Assembly: GCF_014838715.1 (NCBI RefSeq)
Contig: NZ_CP061947.1
Location: forward strand, 5,694,001 to 5,758,000
Origin: Algoriphagus sp. Y33
GTDB taxonomy: Bacteria; Bacteroidota; Bacteroidia; Cytophagales; Cyclobacteriaceae
Reading direction: 5' to 3'
Length of the DNA: 64,000 nucleotides
Of this stretch, positions 54,215-63,008 are shown piece after piece (position 1 is the first letter of the stretch; each line of letters opens with the position of its first letter). The notes below the pieces were generated by a model. That model searched no databases. It was not told the DNA's origin and saw only the letters and a list, made by a program, of their open reading frames with translations. The position numbers and the translations under genes were made by a program.

Positions 54215-54901
54215 ATGAAAAATATTCTAAAAGCAGTTGTACTGGTACTATTTGCTACGGCAACCGTATCGGCTCATGACGGCCACAAAAGCAAACAAGA
54301 CAGTACCGCCTTACAGGCGGATACCGTGGTGAATGCACAGTCCACCGGGGAAGAGCATACAGACCACACCCGTATCAGCGAGGCAGACAGCCACGATGCA
54401 CATGCACAAGATGCACACCACGAAAAAAAGGTCACCGCAGACCTGGCCGATTTCCCTACAATCCACCCGCTAATTGTCCATTTCGCTATCGTATTACTGA
54501 TTGTGGGGGCCATTCTGGCGGTCGTCAACATCTATTTCATCAAAAGGGAATTGGCGTGGACAGCATTCGCTATGGTGCTGGTAGGTTTTGTAGCTGCCTA
54601 CTTAGCTGGCAGAAACTTCCATCCGCATACTCACGGACTAACAGAACATGCCAAGCTCGTTTTGGAACAACACGACTTCTGGGCTGACTGGACAATCAAT
54701 CTTGGGTTTATTGGCATGCTGTTACAAGGAATCAACCTGTTCATTTTCCAATCAAAAAGATGGGCTATGGCTATTGTGGCAGTTGTGTTATTGAGCGCAG
54801 CTTATGCCGTGGCACAGGCAGGACATTACGGAGCACAATTGGTACACATAGAAGGTGTAGGGCCGGAAGGTAAGTTTTTGGAATTGGAACATGGACATTA
54901 A
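54215..54901 (+). CDS. His-rich DUF2231-like membrane protein
   Basis: From the ATG at 54215 the product has 228 residues. A signal or anchor (LKAVVLVLFATATVSAHDG) is followed by a His/Asp-rich periplasmic segment (EEHTDHTRISEADSHDAHA) and about four membrane helices starting TIHPLIVHFAIVLLIVGA, with LAGRNFHPHTHGL. The HPLIVHF sequence is characteristic of DUF2231 proteins. The ending LELEHGH is also His-rich. It may carry metal or heme. An upstream TTG (54209) is less likely than the ATG six bases later. Confidence 0.75.
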   Translation: MKNILKAVVLVLFATATVSAHDGHKSKQDSTALQADTVVNAQSTGEEHTDHTRISEADSHDAHAQDAHHEKKVTADLADFPTIHPLIVHFAIVLLIVGAILAVVNIYFIKRELAWTAFAMVLVGFVAAYLAGRNFHPHTHGLTEHAKLVLEQHDFWADWTINLGFIGMLLQGINLFIFQSKRWAMAIVAVVLLSAAYAVAQAGHYGAQLVHIEGVGPEGKFLELEHGH

Positions 54902-54920
54902 CTGATTTTAAATCACCTGT

Positions 54921-55814
54921 ATGCCCGGATTGTTTTTTGATTCGGTACTTACCTGTCCGGTATGCGGCCAGCAGCAGGTTCGCAGAATACCTTATAACGA
55001 GCAGCTAAATAGCTTCTATTGTAAGGGCTGTGAATGTAAGATTACTGTTCAGGGTGATCAGTGTTGCATTTTTTGTGCATTTGGTTCACATAAATGCTTG
55101 GTCAGCCAAAGCTGGGAAAAATTAGAACAAAAACAAATGATTGAAAAAATGAAAGATCATGTGCATAAAACTGAGAAGAAAATCATCCCCGCACTGGGGT
55201 ATGATTTTCTTACAGCATGGTACGATGCTACCATACGCATCACCATGCCGGAACGTAAGTTTAGAAATTTGCTGGTCGATCACTTAAATCCTGCTAATGG
55301 AGAACATATTCTTGAGTTTGGTTTTGGTACAGCTGCCAATCTGCTGATTGCAGCAAAAAAGGCACCCAATAGTCATTTCACGGGGCTCGACATAGATCCG
55401 AAAATAAGAGAAATAGCAAAACATAAACTGACAAAAAATAGCTTGAGCATTACTCTGAATCTATATGATGGAACCACATTTCCATTTGAATCAAATTCTT
55501 TTGATAAAGTAGTTAGTTGCCTGGTCTTCCATCATCTGGATAAGGAGGCAAAATTGAGAAGTTTGAAAGAAATTCATCGGGTACTGAAACCGGGGGGAAA
55601 GCTGGTCATTGGTGACTGGGGTCAGGCTAAGTCCAGGATGATGCGAATGGCCTTTTATCTGGTTCAGGTGCTCGATGGATTTAAAACCACCAATGACAAT
55701 GTCAAAGGGTTGTTGCCGGAGTATATTCAAGAATCTGGATTTTCCGACGTTCAGGAAGTTGATCATATAAATACCAAAATCGGCTCATTCTGTTACTATG
55801 TCGGTGACAAATAA
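54921..55814 (+). CDS. SAM-dependent methyltransferase fused to an N-terminal Cys-rich domain
   Basis: The 297-residue protein has an N-terminal part (about 1-60) with TCPVCGQQQV, YCKGCECK, GDQCCIFCAFGSHKC, the same Cys pattern as the 70-residue protein at 41937. From about residue 105 follows a class I methyltransferase with ILEFGFGTAANLLIAA (motif I), FTGLDIDPKI and VVSCLVFHHLDKEAKL, then PGGKLVIGDWG. Such enzymes methylate small molecules, quinones or metalloids. The Cys-rich domain suggests a metal or metalloid substrate or sensor. Substrate unknown. It overlaps the following regulator region at its very end, depending on the start chosen for the latter. Confidence 0.8.
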   Translation: MPGLFFDSVLTCPVCGQQQVRRIPYNEQLNSFYCKGCECKITVQGDQCCIFCAFGSHKCLVSQSWEKLEQKQMIEKMKDHVHKTEKKIIPALGYDFLTAWYDATIRITMPERKFRNLLVDHLNPANGEHILEFGFGTAANLLIAAKKAPNSHFTGLDIDPKIREIAKHKLTKNSLSITLNLYDGTTFPFESNSFDKVVSCLVFHHLDKEAKLRSLKEIHRVLKPGGKLVIGDWGQAKSRMMRMAFYLVQVLDGFKTTNDNVKGLLPEYIQESGFSDVQEVDHINTKIGSFCYYVGDK

Positions 55815-55821
55815 AAGCATT

Positions 55822-56397
55822 ATGAAACAGGATTTAACCTCACAAGAGTTTAAAATAAAAGGAATGATTTGCAGTCGTTGCTTGAAGGTATTAAACTCGG
55901 AATTAAAAGAAATGGCAATTGAAGTTGTAGAAATCGAACTTGGCAGAATATTGATTCGATACAACTCTGCCAAAATTCATGAATCATTGATCCGGAAAAT
56001 CATCAATGAAAACGAGTTTGAAATTATCTGGAACAAAGAAAGCATTCAGGCAGAACAGACAAAGAGATGGGTCGTTAACTATTTATGGGGTACGAGTCAG
56101 GAGATGAACCTATCGGAATACCTGGTAAAAAAACTCAACACAAATTATAATACTTTGAGCAGAATATTTTCAAAAACCTTCGGCAAAAGCATAGAGCGCT
56201 ACAGTATCTTATTGAAGATCGAGCGAGCCAAGGAGCTGATTGAGAATGATAAGTTGAGCTTTAGCGAAATATCTTATGAATTGGGTTATCAGAATCCTTC
56301 GGGCTTGTCCCGACTGTTTAAAAAAGAATCAGGCATGACGTTGAAAGAATATAAAAGTTTAGGTGAAAGTAGACGAGTACCAATTGATAGAATATGA
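55822..56397 (+). CDS. AraC-type regulator fused to a heavy-metal-associated-like domain
   Basis: From the ATG at 55822 the product has 191 residues. The N-terminal 70 residues fit an HMA fold with FKIKGMICSRCLKVLNSELK (GMxCxxC type), and the C-terminal part is an AraC HTH with LLKIERAKELIENDKLSFSE and GYQNPSGLSRLFKKESGMTL. A metal bound at the Cys pair could control DNA binding. A start at 55798 would overlap the methyltransferase gene by 17 bases; both are possible. The neighbouring methyltransferase is the likely partner or target. Small AraC proteins with HMA-like parts are uncommon to me. Confidence 0.8.
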   Translation: MKQDLTSQEFKIKGMICSRCLKVLNSELKEMAIEVVEIELGRILIRYNSAKIHESLIRKIINENEFEIIWNKESIQAEQTKRWVVNYLWGTSQEMNLSEYLVKKLNTNYNTLSRIFSKTFGKSIERYSILLKIERAKELIENDKLSFSEISYELGYQNPSGLSRLFKKESGMTLKEYKSLGESRRVPIDRI

Positions 56398-56479
56398 TAA
56401 ACAATATTGGAAATATGGCAATAAAAAGTGTATGGATATGTACAGTTTTGCATAATATAATGTAACTTAATTTCATACT

Positions 56480-57316
56480 ATGAAAAGATTAATACCAAAA
56501 TTGTTTTCGCTCATAGTCATCTTGTTCATTTTTGGTTGTAATGGTAGTCGGAAAGACACAAAAAATAGTACTGAAGGAAAGGGTAATGAAGTAGAGGCTA
56601 TTAATAAAACAGATGTGTGGGCATATCAGGGTGAAACAGGCCCCAAGTTTTGGACCAGACTTGAAGAAGGATCAGAATGCGGAGGCATCAGACAATCACC
56701 TATCAACATCAACACTTTTAAGGCAATAGCAGGAGATTTTGATCTCCGCCTTAGTGACTTTCATTATGAAAATGCTACTGAAGTTAAAAATGTAATAAAT
56801 AATGGTCATACTATCGAATACGAATTTGAATCTGAAAACAATATATTGAAGCTTGCCGAGCGTCAGTACATTCTAAAACAATTTCATTTCCATTCGCCTT
56901 CAGAACACACCTTAGATGGAGTTAGATTCCCCTTGGAAATTCACATGGTTCATTTTGAGCCGGAGACTAACAGTTATGTAGTACTAGCCTTATTCGCAAA
57001 GCAGGGTGAAACAAGCAAAACTTTCCGGTTTTTGCTTGACTATTTACCTATTGATATAGGTGAATCGAAGGAAGTCAGTGCACTCTGCGATTTTGAGGAT
57101 CCGCTTAGTACATTGAAAACAGGAACCCTCTATCATTATGAAGGTTCATTAACTACCCCTCCGTGCACAGAATCTGTATCCTGGTATATATTGAAGGAGC
57201 CCCTTGGGTTAGCACCAGAACAAATTGACAGATTAAAAGACCTGATGCCAATAAACAATTACCGACTGGCTCAGCCATTGAATGGGCGTATCGTGAGTTT
57301 TAAAACATTTAATTAA
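56480..57316 (+). CDS. Alpha-class carbonic anhydrase, lipoprotein
   Basis: The 278-residue product has a lipoprotein signal (VILFIFGC) and the alpha-CA signature: GIRQSPININTF, QFHFHSPSEHT (His94/His96 equivalents and Glu-His), EIHMVHFE (His119 equivalent), and GSLTTPPCTESVSWYI. All three zinc ligands appear present. The enzyme interconverts CO2 and bicarbonate in the envelope. Its place in a metal-resistance cargo is unusual, although carbonate could help precipitate metals. The gene follows the AraC-like gene by 82 bases. Confidence 0.93.
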   Translation: MKRLIPKLFSLIVILFIFGCNGSRKDTKNSTEGKGNEVEAINKTDVWAYQGETGPKFWTRLEEGSECGGIRQSPININTFKAIAGDFDLRLSDFHYENATEVKNVINNGHTIEYEFESENNILKLAERQYILKQFHFHSPSEHTLDGVRFPLEIHMVHFEPETNSYVVLALFAKQGETSKTFRFLLDYLPIDIGESKEVSALCDFEDPLSTLKTGTLYHYEGSLTTPPCTESVSWYILKEPLGLAPEQIDRLKDLMPINNYRLAQPLNGRIVSFKTFN

Positions 57317-57360
57317 TTAGGCTGTCTGTTTGGAATAAAAAAATTTAAATATTAATAGTT

Positions 57361-57804
57361 ATGAATGAAGCACATTGGCATTTAGTCGTAAATCATTTAC
57401 CTATCATTTTTCCTATTGTGGGTGTAATCGTGATGATTACAGGGCTAATCTCAAAATCAAGAGGCGTAAAACGGACGGCTCATTTGATATTCATAATGGG
57501 TGCCTTAACAGCAATGGTAGCTATAATTACAGGCGAGGGCGCAAAAGAGGTAGTTGAAAAGATTAGCGGTATTAGCGAAATTTATATTGAAAACCACGAA
57601 ACAATGGCCGAAACTTTTGCTCTGTTATCTTATATCTTAGGAGGGCTGTCGTTGTTCGCCCTTTGGGCAAGTTTCAAGCAAAAAACCTTTTCAAGCATAC
57701 TTAATATTGGAACGTTAGTATTCGCATTGGTTGTCTTGTTTTTTGGAAAAGAAACAGGTACTACAGGCGGTGAAATTCGCCATACAGAGATAAGAAAGAT
57801 CTAA
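57361..57804 (+). CDS. Small DUF2231-like membrane protein
   Basis: The 147-residue protein has four membrane helices, with HWHLVVNHLPIIFPIVGVIV at the start, and a HETMAETFALLSYILGGLSL region. The end has ETGTTGGEIRHTEI. The HLPI motif and His placement resemble DUF2231 family proteins and some cytochrome-like four-helix proteins, which could bind heme or metal. It lies 44 bases after the carbonic anhydrase gene and 15 bases before the multicopper oxidase gene. Function is not known. Confidence 0.75.
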   Translation: MNEAHWHLVVNHLPIIFPIVGVIVMITGLISKSRGVKRTAHLIFIMGALTAMVAIITGEGAKEVVEKISGISEIYIENHETMAETFALLSYILGGLSLFALWASFKQKTFSSILNIGTLVFALVVLFFGKETGTTGGEIRHTEIRKI

Positions 57805-57819
57805 AAAACATTTAATATT

Positions 57820-60126
57820 ATGAAAAAAATCATACTACTAAGTACCGCATTGGTTATTTTATTTATTATATCAACCCATGCACAAACGGATACCACAGTA
57901 TACAATCTCACAATAAGTGAAAAGACCCTGAATATTACGGGGAAAGACCGCAAGGCCTTGGCCATTGATGGTCAGATACCGGGCTCCACACTTCGCTTTA
58001 AAGAGGGTGATTATGCTGTCATTTATGTTAAGAATGAGCTAGATGAAGAAACTTCTGTACACTGGCACGGTCTCATATTGCCCAACTTCTACGATGGAGT
58101 GCCTTATTTGACAACACCTCCGATAGAACCTGGCCATACACAAAAGTATGAGTTTCCTCTGGTGCACAATGGAACCTATTGGTACCATTCGCATACAGGG
58201 CTTCAGGAGCAACTCGGTGTTTATGGCTCCATTGTCATAGAGCCAAAAGAACCAAAATTTGAATACGACAAAGATTTGGTACTGGTTTTCTCAGACTGGA
58301 CGGATGAAAATCCGATGCATGTATTAAAAAACCTTAAGCGTAGAAATGAGTGGTACTCGATCAAGCGGAATACAGTAACCCCACTTGGAAAAGTCATAGC
58401 CAGAGGCGGTTTGGGAGCCCAGCTAAACTTTTGGAAACAACGAATGCCCGGAGCAGATATCGCAGACGTTTACTACGGAGCATTTTTGACCAATGGCACA
58501 CAGGTAAAAGAGTATCCTGAATTTAAGGCCGGAGAAAAGGTAAGGGTCAGAATGATAAACGCTTCAGCATCCACGTATTATTGGATAACATTTGGGGGTG
58601 GCGATCCAACTCTGATATCTGCTGATGGAATTGATGTGGTGCCTGTCAAAAAAGAGAAGTTGCTTTTTGCAATCGCTGAGACTTATGACTACCTGATAAC
58701 CATTCCGGAAAGTGGCAAACTGGAAATTCGTGCTTCTTCAATGGACGGAGCAGGACAGACTTCAGCCTATCTGGGCAAAGGCGAATTGCTTAAAGCTCCG
58801 GATGTGCCAAGACCTGACTATGTCGGCATCATGAAAGCCATGTCAAAAATGGACATGAAAATGGGTGCGCCAGCCATGATTTCTAACCCTAAAAAGAATG
58901 ATGGGTTGGAGAAAATGAAGAAGTATGGCATGCAAATGAAAGGTGATATGAATTCCATGAAAATGCCCGAGGGCACTAAAAAGGATGATATGGAGGGAAT
59001 GGATATGCCATCTATGAACAAAATGGATAGTACTCAAAAAGGAATGACAGGCATGGATCATGGAGGCATGAAAATGAGCCAGGGGAAAGATGAATCCGTT
59101 TTAGTGGGCGCGGGTATGGGGCCGGATAAAACTTACGATTTTCTAAAGTCGGCAGAACCTACGAACTACGCTACCGACAAGCCTGTCCGTGAAATCAAAT
59201 TCACTCTAAATGGAAACATGTGGCGTTATATATGGAGTATGAATGGTAAACCCCTCGCAGAAGCCGACAACATCAAGATCAGTAAAGGAGAGGTAGTACG
59301 CATTACAATGACGAACCTGACCATGATGAACCATCCAATGCACCTGCACGGACATTTCTTCCGGGTGATTAACACAAATGGCGAATACTCACCCCTCAAA
59401 CACACGTTGAATGTTGCGCCAATGCAAAGTATTACCATCGAATTTGATGCCAATGAATATGGGGATTGGTTTTTTCACTGCCACATACTGTATCACCTTG
59501 AAGCTGGAATGGCCCGGGTTTTTAGTTACGGAACACCCAGAGATCCAAAACTTCAGCGCTATCCTCTTTCTACCCTTATAAAGGAAACCAATAAATATTA
59601 TTCCTGGGGAACGGCTTATGGCGCCAGTCATATGTCATCTTTAGAGTTGGTCTCCTCAAATGTCAGGAATCAATGGAACCTCGGTGCAGAAATTGGATGG
59701 AATCAAAACTTTGAAGCAGACTTTTCTTACGAAAGATATTTAAGCGATTATTTCAGGGTGTATGGTGGTGTAAATGTGGAAAACGAAACCCCGGAAAGCT
59801 TAGATCAATTCAAGTCTGTTGCACAGGTCGGTATTCGATACTTGTTACCCTATTTTATCAATGCAGATCTAAGCATAGACAATCAGTTGCGACCTCAAGT
59901 GCGGTTTACTGCAGAGTATTTAATATTTAGAAGAGTAGCAGTATTTGGACGTTATGAATACCGTTCGGACTTTGGAGCGGTGAATACCCTGGAAGCAGGT
60001 AAATCCTATGCTTTTGAGCAAGTATGGAACGCAGGTATAGACTATGTAGTCTCCCGAAACTTCTCGCTCACTGGTACTTACGATAACCGCTTTGGCGGTG
60101 GGGGTGGATTGACCTGGAGGTTTTAG
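57820..60126 (+). CDS. Multicopper oxidase fused to an outer-membrane beta-barrel (CopA-CopB-like)
   Basis: The 768-residue product has signal peptide ending STHAQ and three cupredoxin domains with copper ligands SVHWHGLILP near 78, YWYHSHTGLQ near 122, HPMHLHGH near 505 and FHCHILYHLE near 552. A Met-rich stretch (about 335-420, MKMGAPAMI, MDMPSMNKMD) is typical of CopA/CueO copper oxidases. From about residue 600 a barrel domain follows, ending GGGGGLTWRF with terminal Phe, like CopB. The two functions, usually separate proteins, are joined. Oxidation of Cu(I) at the cell surface is inferred. Confidence 0.88.
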   Translation: MKKIILLSTALVILFIISTHAQTDTTVYNLTISEKTLNITGKDRKALAIDGQIPGSTLRFKEGDYAVIYVKNELDEETSVHWHGLILPNFYDGVPYLTTPPIEPGHTQKYEFPLVHNGTYWYHSHTGLQEQLGVYGSIVIEPKEPKFEYDKDLVLVFSDWTDENPMHVLKNLKRRNEWYSIKRNTVTPLGKVIARGGLGAQLNFWKQRMPGADIADVYYGAFLTNGTQVKEYPEFKAGEKVRVRMINASASTYYWITFGGGDPTLISADGIDVVPVKKEKLLFAIAETYDYLITIPESGKLEIRASSMDGAGQTSAYLGKGELLKAPDVPRPDYVGIMKAMSKMDMKMGAPAMISNPKKNDGLEKMKKYGMQMKGDMNSMKMPEGTKKDDMEGMDMPSMNKMDSTQKGMTGMDHGGMKMSQGKDESVLVGAGMGPDKTYDFLKSAEPTNYATDKPVREIKFTLNGNMWRYIWSMNGKPLAEADNIKISKGEVVRITMTNLTMMNHPMHLHGHFFRVINTNGEYSPLKHTLNVAPMQSITIEFDANEYGDWFFHCHILYHLEAGMARVFSYGTPRDPKLQRYPLSTLIKETNKYYSWGTAYGASHMSSLELVSSNVRNQWNLGAEIGWNQNFEADFSYERYLSDYFRVYGGVNVENETPESLDQFKSVAQVGIRYLLPYFINADLSIDNQLRPQVRFTAEYLIFRRVAVFGRYEYRSDFGAVNTLEAGKSYAFEQVWNAGIDYVVSRNFSLTGTYDNRFGGGGGLTWRF

Positions 60127-60151
60127 GATATTCCATCCAAGAGGATTGAAA

Positions 60152-60840
60152 ATGAAAACCATCAAAACCAATATAGAACCAGATAATTACCTGGCACCAC
60201 ACTTCATTAGTCGCAGTAACTGGTTGAGAGCAGCAGTGATTGGTGCCAATGACGGGATTTTATCCACGGAAGTCTTGCGATTGGTGTGGCAGCAGCAAGT
60301 GAAGTTCGTGCGCCAATTATACTCGCAACACTTGCAGGATTAGTTGCAGGAGCCTTATCCATGGCTGCCGGAGAATACGTGTCTGTGAGTTCTCAAACTG
60401 ATATTGAGCAAGCAGATATAGAACGTGAAAAGCAGGAGTTAAAAGATATGCCCGAAACTGAGTTAAGACGTTTGGCTGAAATTTATGAAAAAAGGGGGTT
60501 AAAAAAGGAAACAGCTCTTATGGTTGCTCAGGAGTTAACTGGAAAAGACGCCTTGGGGGCACATGTTAGAGATGAGCTAGGTTTGAATGAAATAAGTCAG
60601 GCTAGACCCATACAAGCCGCATTTGCATCAGGTGCTGCATTTACGTCAGGTGCTGTTCTCCCTCTTTTCGTAACAGTATTTCTTCCCTTAAAAAACATGG
60701 AATATTATTTATATGCGTTTGCAATAATTTTCCTTATAATTTTAGGTGCATTAGCTGCTAAAACAGGAGGCTCAAGCATTGGAAAAGCCATCGTAAGGAT
60801 TACATTTTGGGGAACGATTGCAATGGGGTTAACAGCCTAG
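60152..60840 (+). pseudogene. Frameshifted VIT1/CCC1-family transporter
   Basis: The first frame encodes HFISRSNWLRAAVIGAND and then is lost. A second frame continues VAAASEVRAPIILATLAG, with AAGEYVSVSSQTDIEQADIE, TGKDALGAHVRDELG and three further membrane helices. Together they form a normal VIT-type Fe/Mn transporter (about 229 residues). A one-base deletion near 60269 would account for the break (ACGGAAGT where ACGGnAAGT is expected). The internal frame has its own ATG-less start. The gene could be a pseudogene, recoded, or affected by a sequencing error. Confidence 0.75.
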
Positions 60841-60974
60841 AGGCTGGCCAAAATTACAAAGAAGAAATTGTATGGAGTACCGGTGCACAATACATGCTGT
60901 CTAAGAATTTTTCACTGATGACAAGCTATGACAACCGCTTCGGAGCAGGGGGCGGATTATCTGTCATGTTTTAA
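60837..60974 (+). pseudogene. Remnant of a second CopB-like barrel C-terminus
   Basis: A 45-residue open tail, LEAGQNYKEEIVWSTGA at the start and NFSLMTSYDNRFGAGGGL near the end, matches the last 45 residues of the multicopper oxidase-barrel protein (LEAGKSYAFEQVWNAG, NFSLTGTYDNRFGGGGGL) position by position. It begins inside the stop region of the VIT gene and has no start codon of its own. It is best read as what remains of a second copy of the barrel after the VIT gene was inserted or recombined in. Confidence 0.8.
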
Positions 60975-60984
60975 TTAGGAAGTT

Positions 60985-62298
60985 ATGGAAGAAAGTTATA
61001 AAAAAGGAAGTTTAAGTTTATTAGGATCAATTGCTTTAGGCACTGGTGTAATGATCGGTGCTGGAATCTTTGCATTATTGGGCCAGGTGGCTGAACTGTC
61101 AGGGACCTGGTTTCCTTACATTTTCGTTTTGGGAGCCATCATTTCAGCCTTCAGTGCTTACTCCTACATCAAAGTTTCTAATACTTATCCTTCGGCTGGG
61201 GGGATAGCCATGATTTTGAAAAAAGCTTATGGTAAATCAACCATAACAGCTTCTGCATCATTATTAATGGCACTATCCATGGTAATCAACGAAAGCCTGG
61301 TTGCCAGAACTTTTGGCTCTTATACCCTACAACTGTTCGAAGTTGAAAACAAGGAACTTTGGATTCCCATATTGGGTGTTGCTCTTTTGGTTAGCGCTTT
61401 TTTGATTAACATATCTGGCAACAAGCTGATAGGAAAGTCATCACAGTTCATGTCATTTATCAAAATTATCGGAATTCTGATTTTTGCCATAGGAGCTCTC
61501 TGGGCAGTGGGTTTTTCTCTGGAAGGGTTGATACCACAAGCCATCAAAAACACTGATTATTCAGCAACCAGTTATATTGGGGCTTTAGCACTTTCCATTT
61601 TGGCCTACAAAGGATTCACTACAATAACTAATAGTGGTGGCGAAATTACAGAACCTCAAAAAAATGTTGGCCTGTCTATTATTATTTCTTTGTTGATATG
61701 CACAGTGGTGTATTTTCTGGTTGCTTTCGCTGTAAACTCAAGCCTTACAATCTCTGAAATTATTCAAGCCAAAGATTACTCCCTTGCTGAAGCTGCCAGA
61801 CCTGCTTTTGGAGATTTTGGTCTTCATTTTACCGTTGCTATTGCCATAATAGCTACTATTTCGGGAGTGATTGCCAGCATTTTTGCAGTCTCTCGTATGA
61901 CGGCTATGCTTACAGATATGGAACTTATTCCACATAGTCATTTGGGCATGTCAGGCCGAATACAGAAGCATATGTTGGTGTATGTGGTGTTTATCGCTAT
62001 CATCCTGACTATTTTCTTTGATCTGTCCAGAATTGCTTCCATAGGAGCCATTTTTTATTTGGTGATGGACATCATTATTCATTGGGGTGTATATAAGTAT
62101 TTGAGGAAAGAGGTGAAAGCCAATGGAACAATTGTACTCACAGCGATGGTGTTGGATTTCATCGTATTGGCAGCTTTCTTATGGATCAAGGCATCATCTG
62201 ACCTTTTGGTTCTTATTGTTTCTGCATCTGTGATGCTACTAGTTTTCGCAGGTGAAAAATGGTTCTTAAGTCGAGCAGATAAATCTACCCAAAAATGA
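60985..62298 (+). CDS. APC-superfamily amino-acid permease-like transporter
   Basis: The 437-residue protein has about 12 membrane helices. It begins KGSLSLLGSIALGTGVMIGAGIF, the GTGVMIGAGIF element of APC permeases, with FTTITNSGGEITEPQKNVG in the middle (conserved helix 6 area). It should move amino acids or related amines across the inner membrane. No metal motif is visible. The PepSY gene overlaps its stop by four bases (ATGA), so the two are coupled. It could supply thiols or histidine during metal stress; this is conjecture. Confidence 0.85.
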   Translation: MEESYKKGSLSLLGSIALGTGVMIGAGIFALLGQVAELSGTWFPYIFVLGAIISAFSAYSYIKVSNTYPSAGGIAMILKKAYGKSTITASASLLMALSMVINESLVARTFGSYTLQLFEVENKELWIPILGVALLVSAFLINISGNKLIGKSSQFMSFIKIIGILIFAIGALWAVGFSLEGLIPQAIKNTDYSATSYIGALALSILAYKGFTTITNSGGEITEPQKNVGLSIIISLLICTVVYFLVAFAVNSSLTISEIIQAKDYSLAEAARPAFGDFGLHFTVAIAIIATISGVIASIFAVSRMTAMLTDMELIPHSHLGMSGRIQKHMLVYVVFIAIILTIFFDLSRIASIGAIFYLVMDIIIHWGVYKYLRKEVKANGTIVLTAMVLDFIVLAAFLWIKASSDLLVLIVSASVMLLVFAGEKWFLSRADKSTQK

Positions 62299-63008
62299 AA
62301 CGAAACAGAAACTACTACATCCGAAAAATACACCGGTATCTGGGGATTTTTATAGGCATTCAGTTTATTGGGTGGACGGTCAGCGGCCTCTATTTCAGTT
62401 GGACGGATATTGACGAAATCCATGGAGACCAGTTCCACCATGAGCATGTCACGACCCATTCACCCCGGAACCTGATCAGTCCGGCACAATTGGATTCAAC
62501 GATTGGTATTTCATCCCTTGAGCTTCGCTACATCAATCACCAACCGCATTATTGGGTCAACGATAGTCTGCTTTACAATGCCCTGACCGGGCAAATCAAA
62601 AAGGGCATAACCGAAACGGAGGCGGCCGAAATCGCACAGAACCATCTCGTGAAAAACCTGGAAATCCTGAAAACAGAATGGATTACTGAAACCGACAACC
62701 ATCATGAATACCGTGGCAGGCCGCTACCAGCCTGGGCTGTCCACTTTGAGCATCCCGAAAACCTTACGGCCTACGTAGATGCCCGTAACGGCAACTTCGA
62801 ACGGGTACGCCACAGCCGTTGGCGTTGGTTCGATTTTCTTTGGATGTTCCACACCATGGATTATGCCGGGCGGGACAACTTTAACAATTGGCTGCTCAGG
62901 GCATTTTCAGTCTTTGGCCTATTTACAGTGCTATCAGGCTTTACACTTTACGCAGTATCCTCTAAAACTTTCTTAAAAACCACTTCAAAACTTAAAAAGA
63001 ATAAATGA
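62295..63008 (+). CDS. PepSY-domain membrane protein
   Basis: The 237-residue product has KIHRYLGIFIGIQFIGWTVSG (N-terminal helix of PepSY-associated proteins), a His-rich stretch EIHGDQFHHEHVTTHS, a periplasmic PepSY-like domain with ITETEAAEIAQNHLVKNLE, and a final membrane helix. Such proteins are linked to iron or copper reduction and to peptidase control. WMFHTMDYAGRDNFNNWLLR resembles PiuB/PepSY-TM transporters. It overlaps the permease gene and is followed by the DUF2911 gene by a TGATGA overlap. Confidence 0.85.
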   Translation: MKRNRNYYIRKIHRYLGIFIGIQFIGWTVSGLYFSWTDIDEIHGDQFHHEHVTTHSPRNLISPAQLDSTIGISSLELRYINHQPHYWVNDSLLYNALTGQIKKGITETEAAEIAQNHLVKNLEILKTEWITETDNHHEYRGRPLPAWAVHFEHPENLTAYVDARNGNFERVRHSRWRWFDFLWMFHTMDYAGRDNFNNWLLRAFSVFGLFTVLSGFTLYAVSSKTFLKTTSKLKKNK

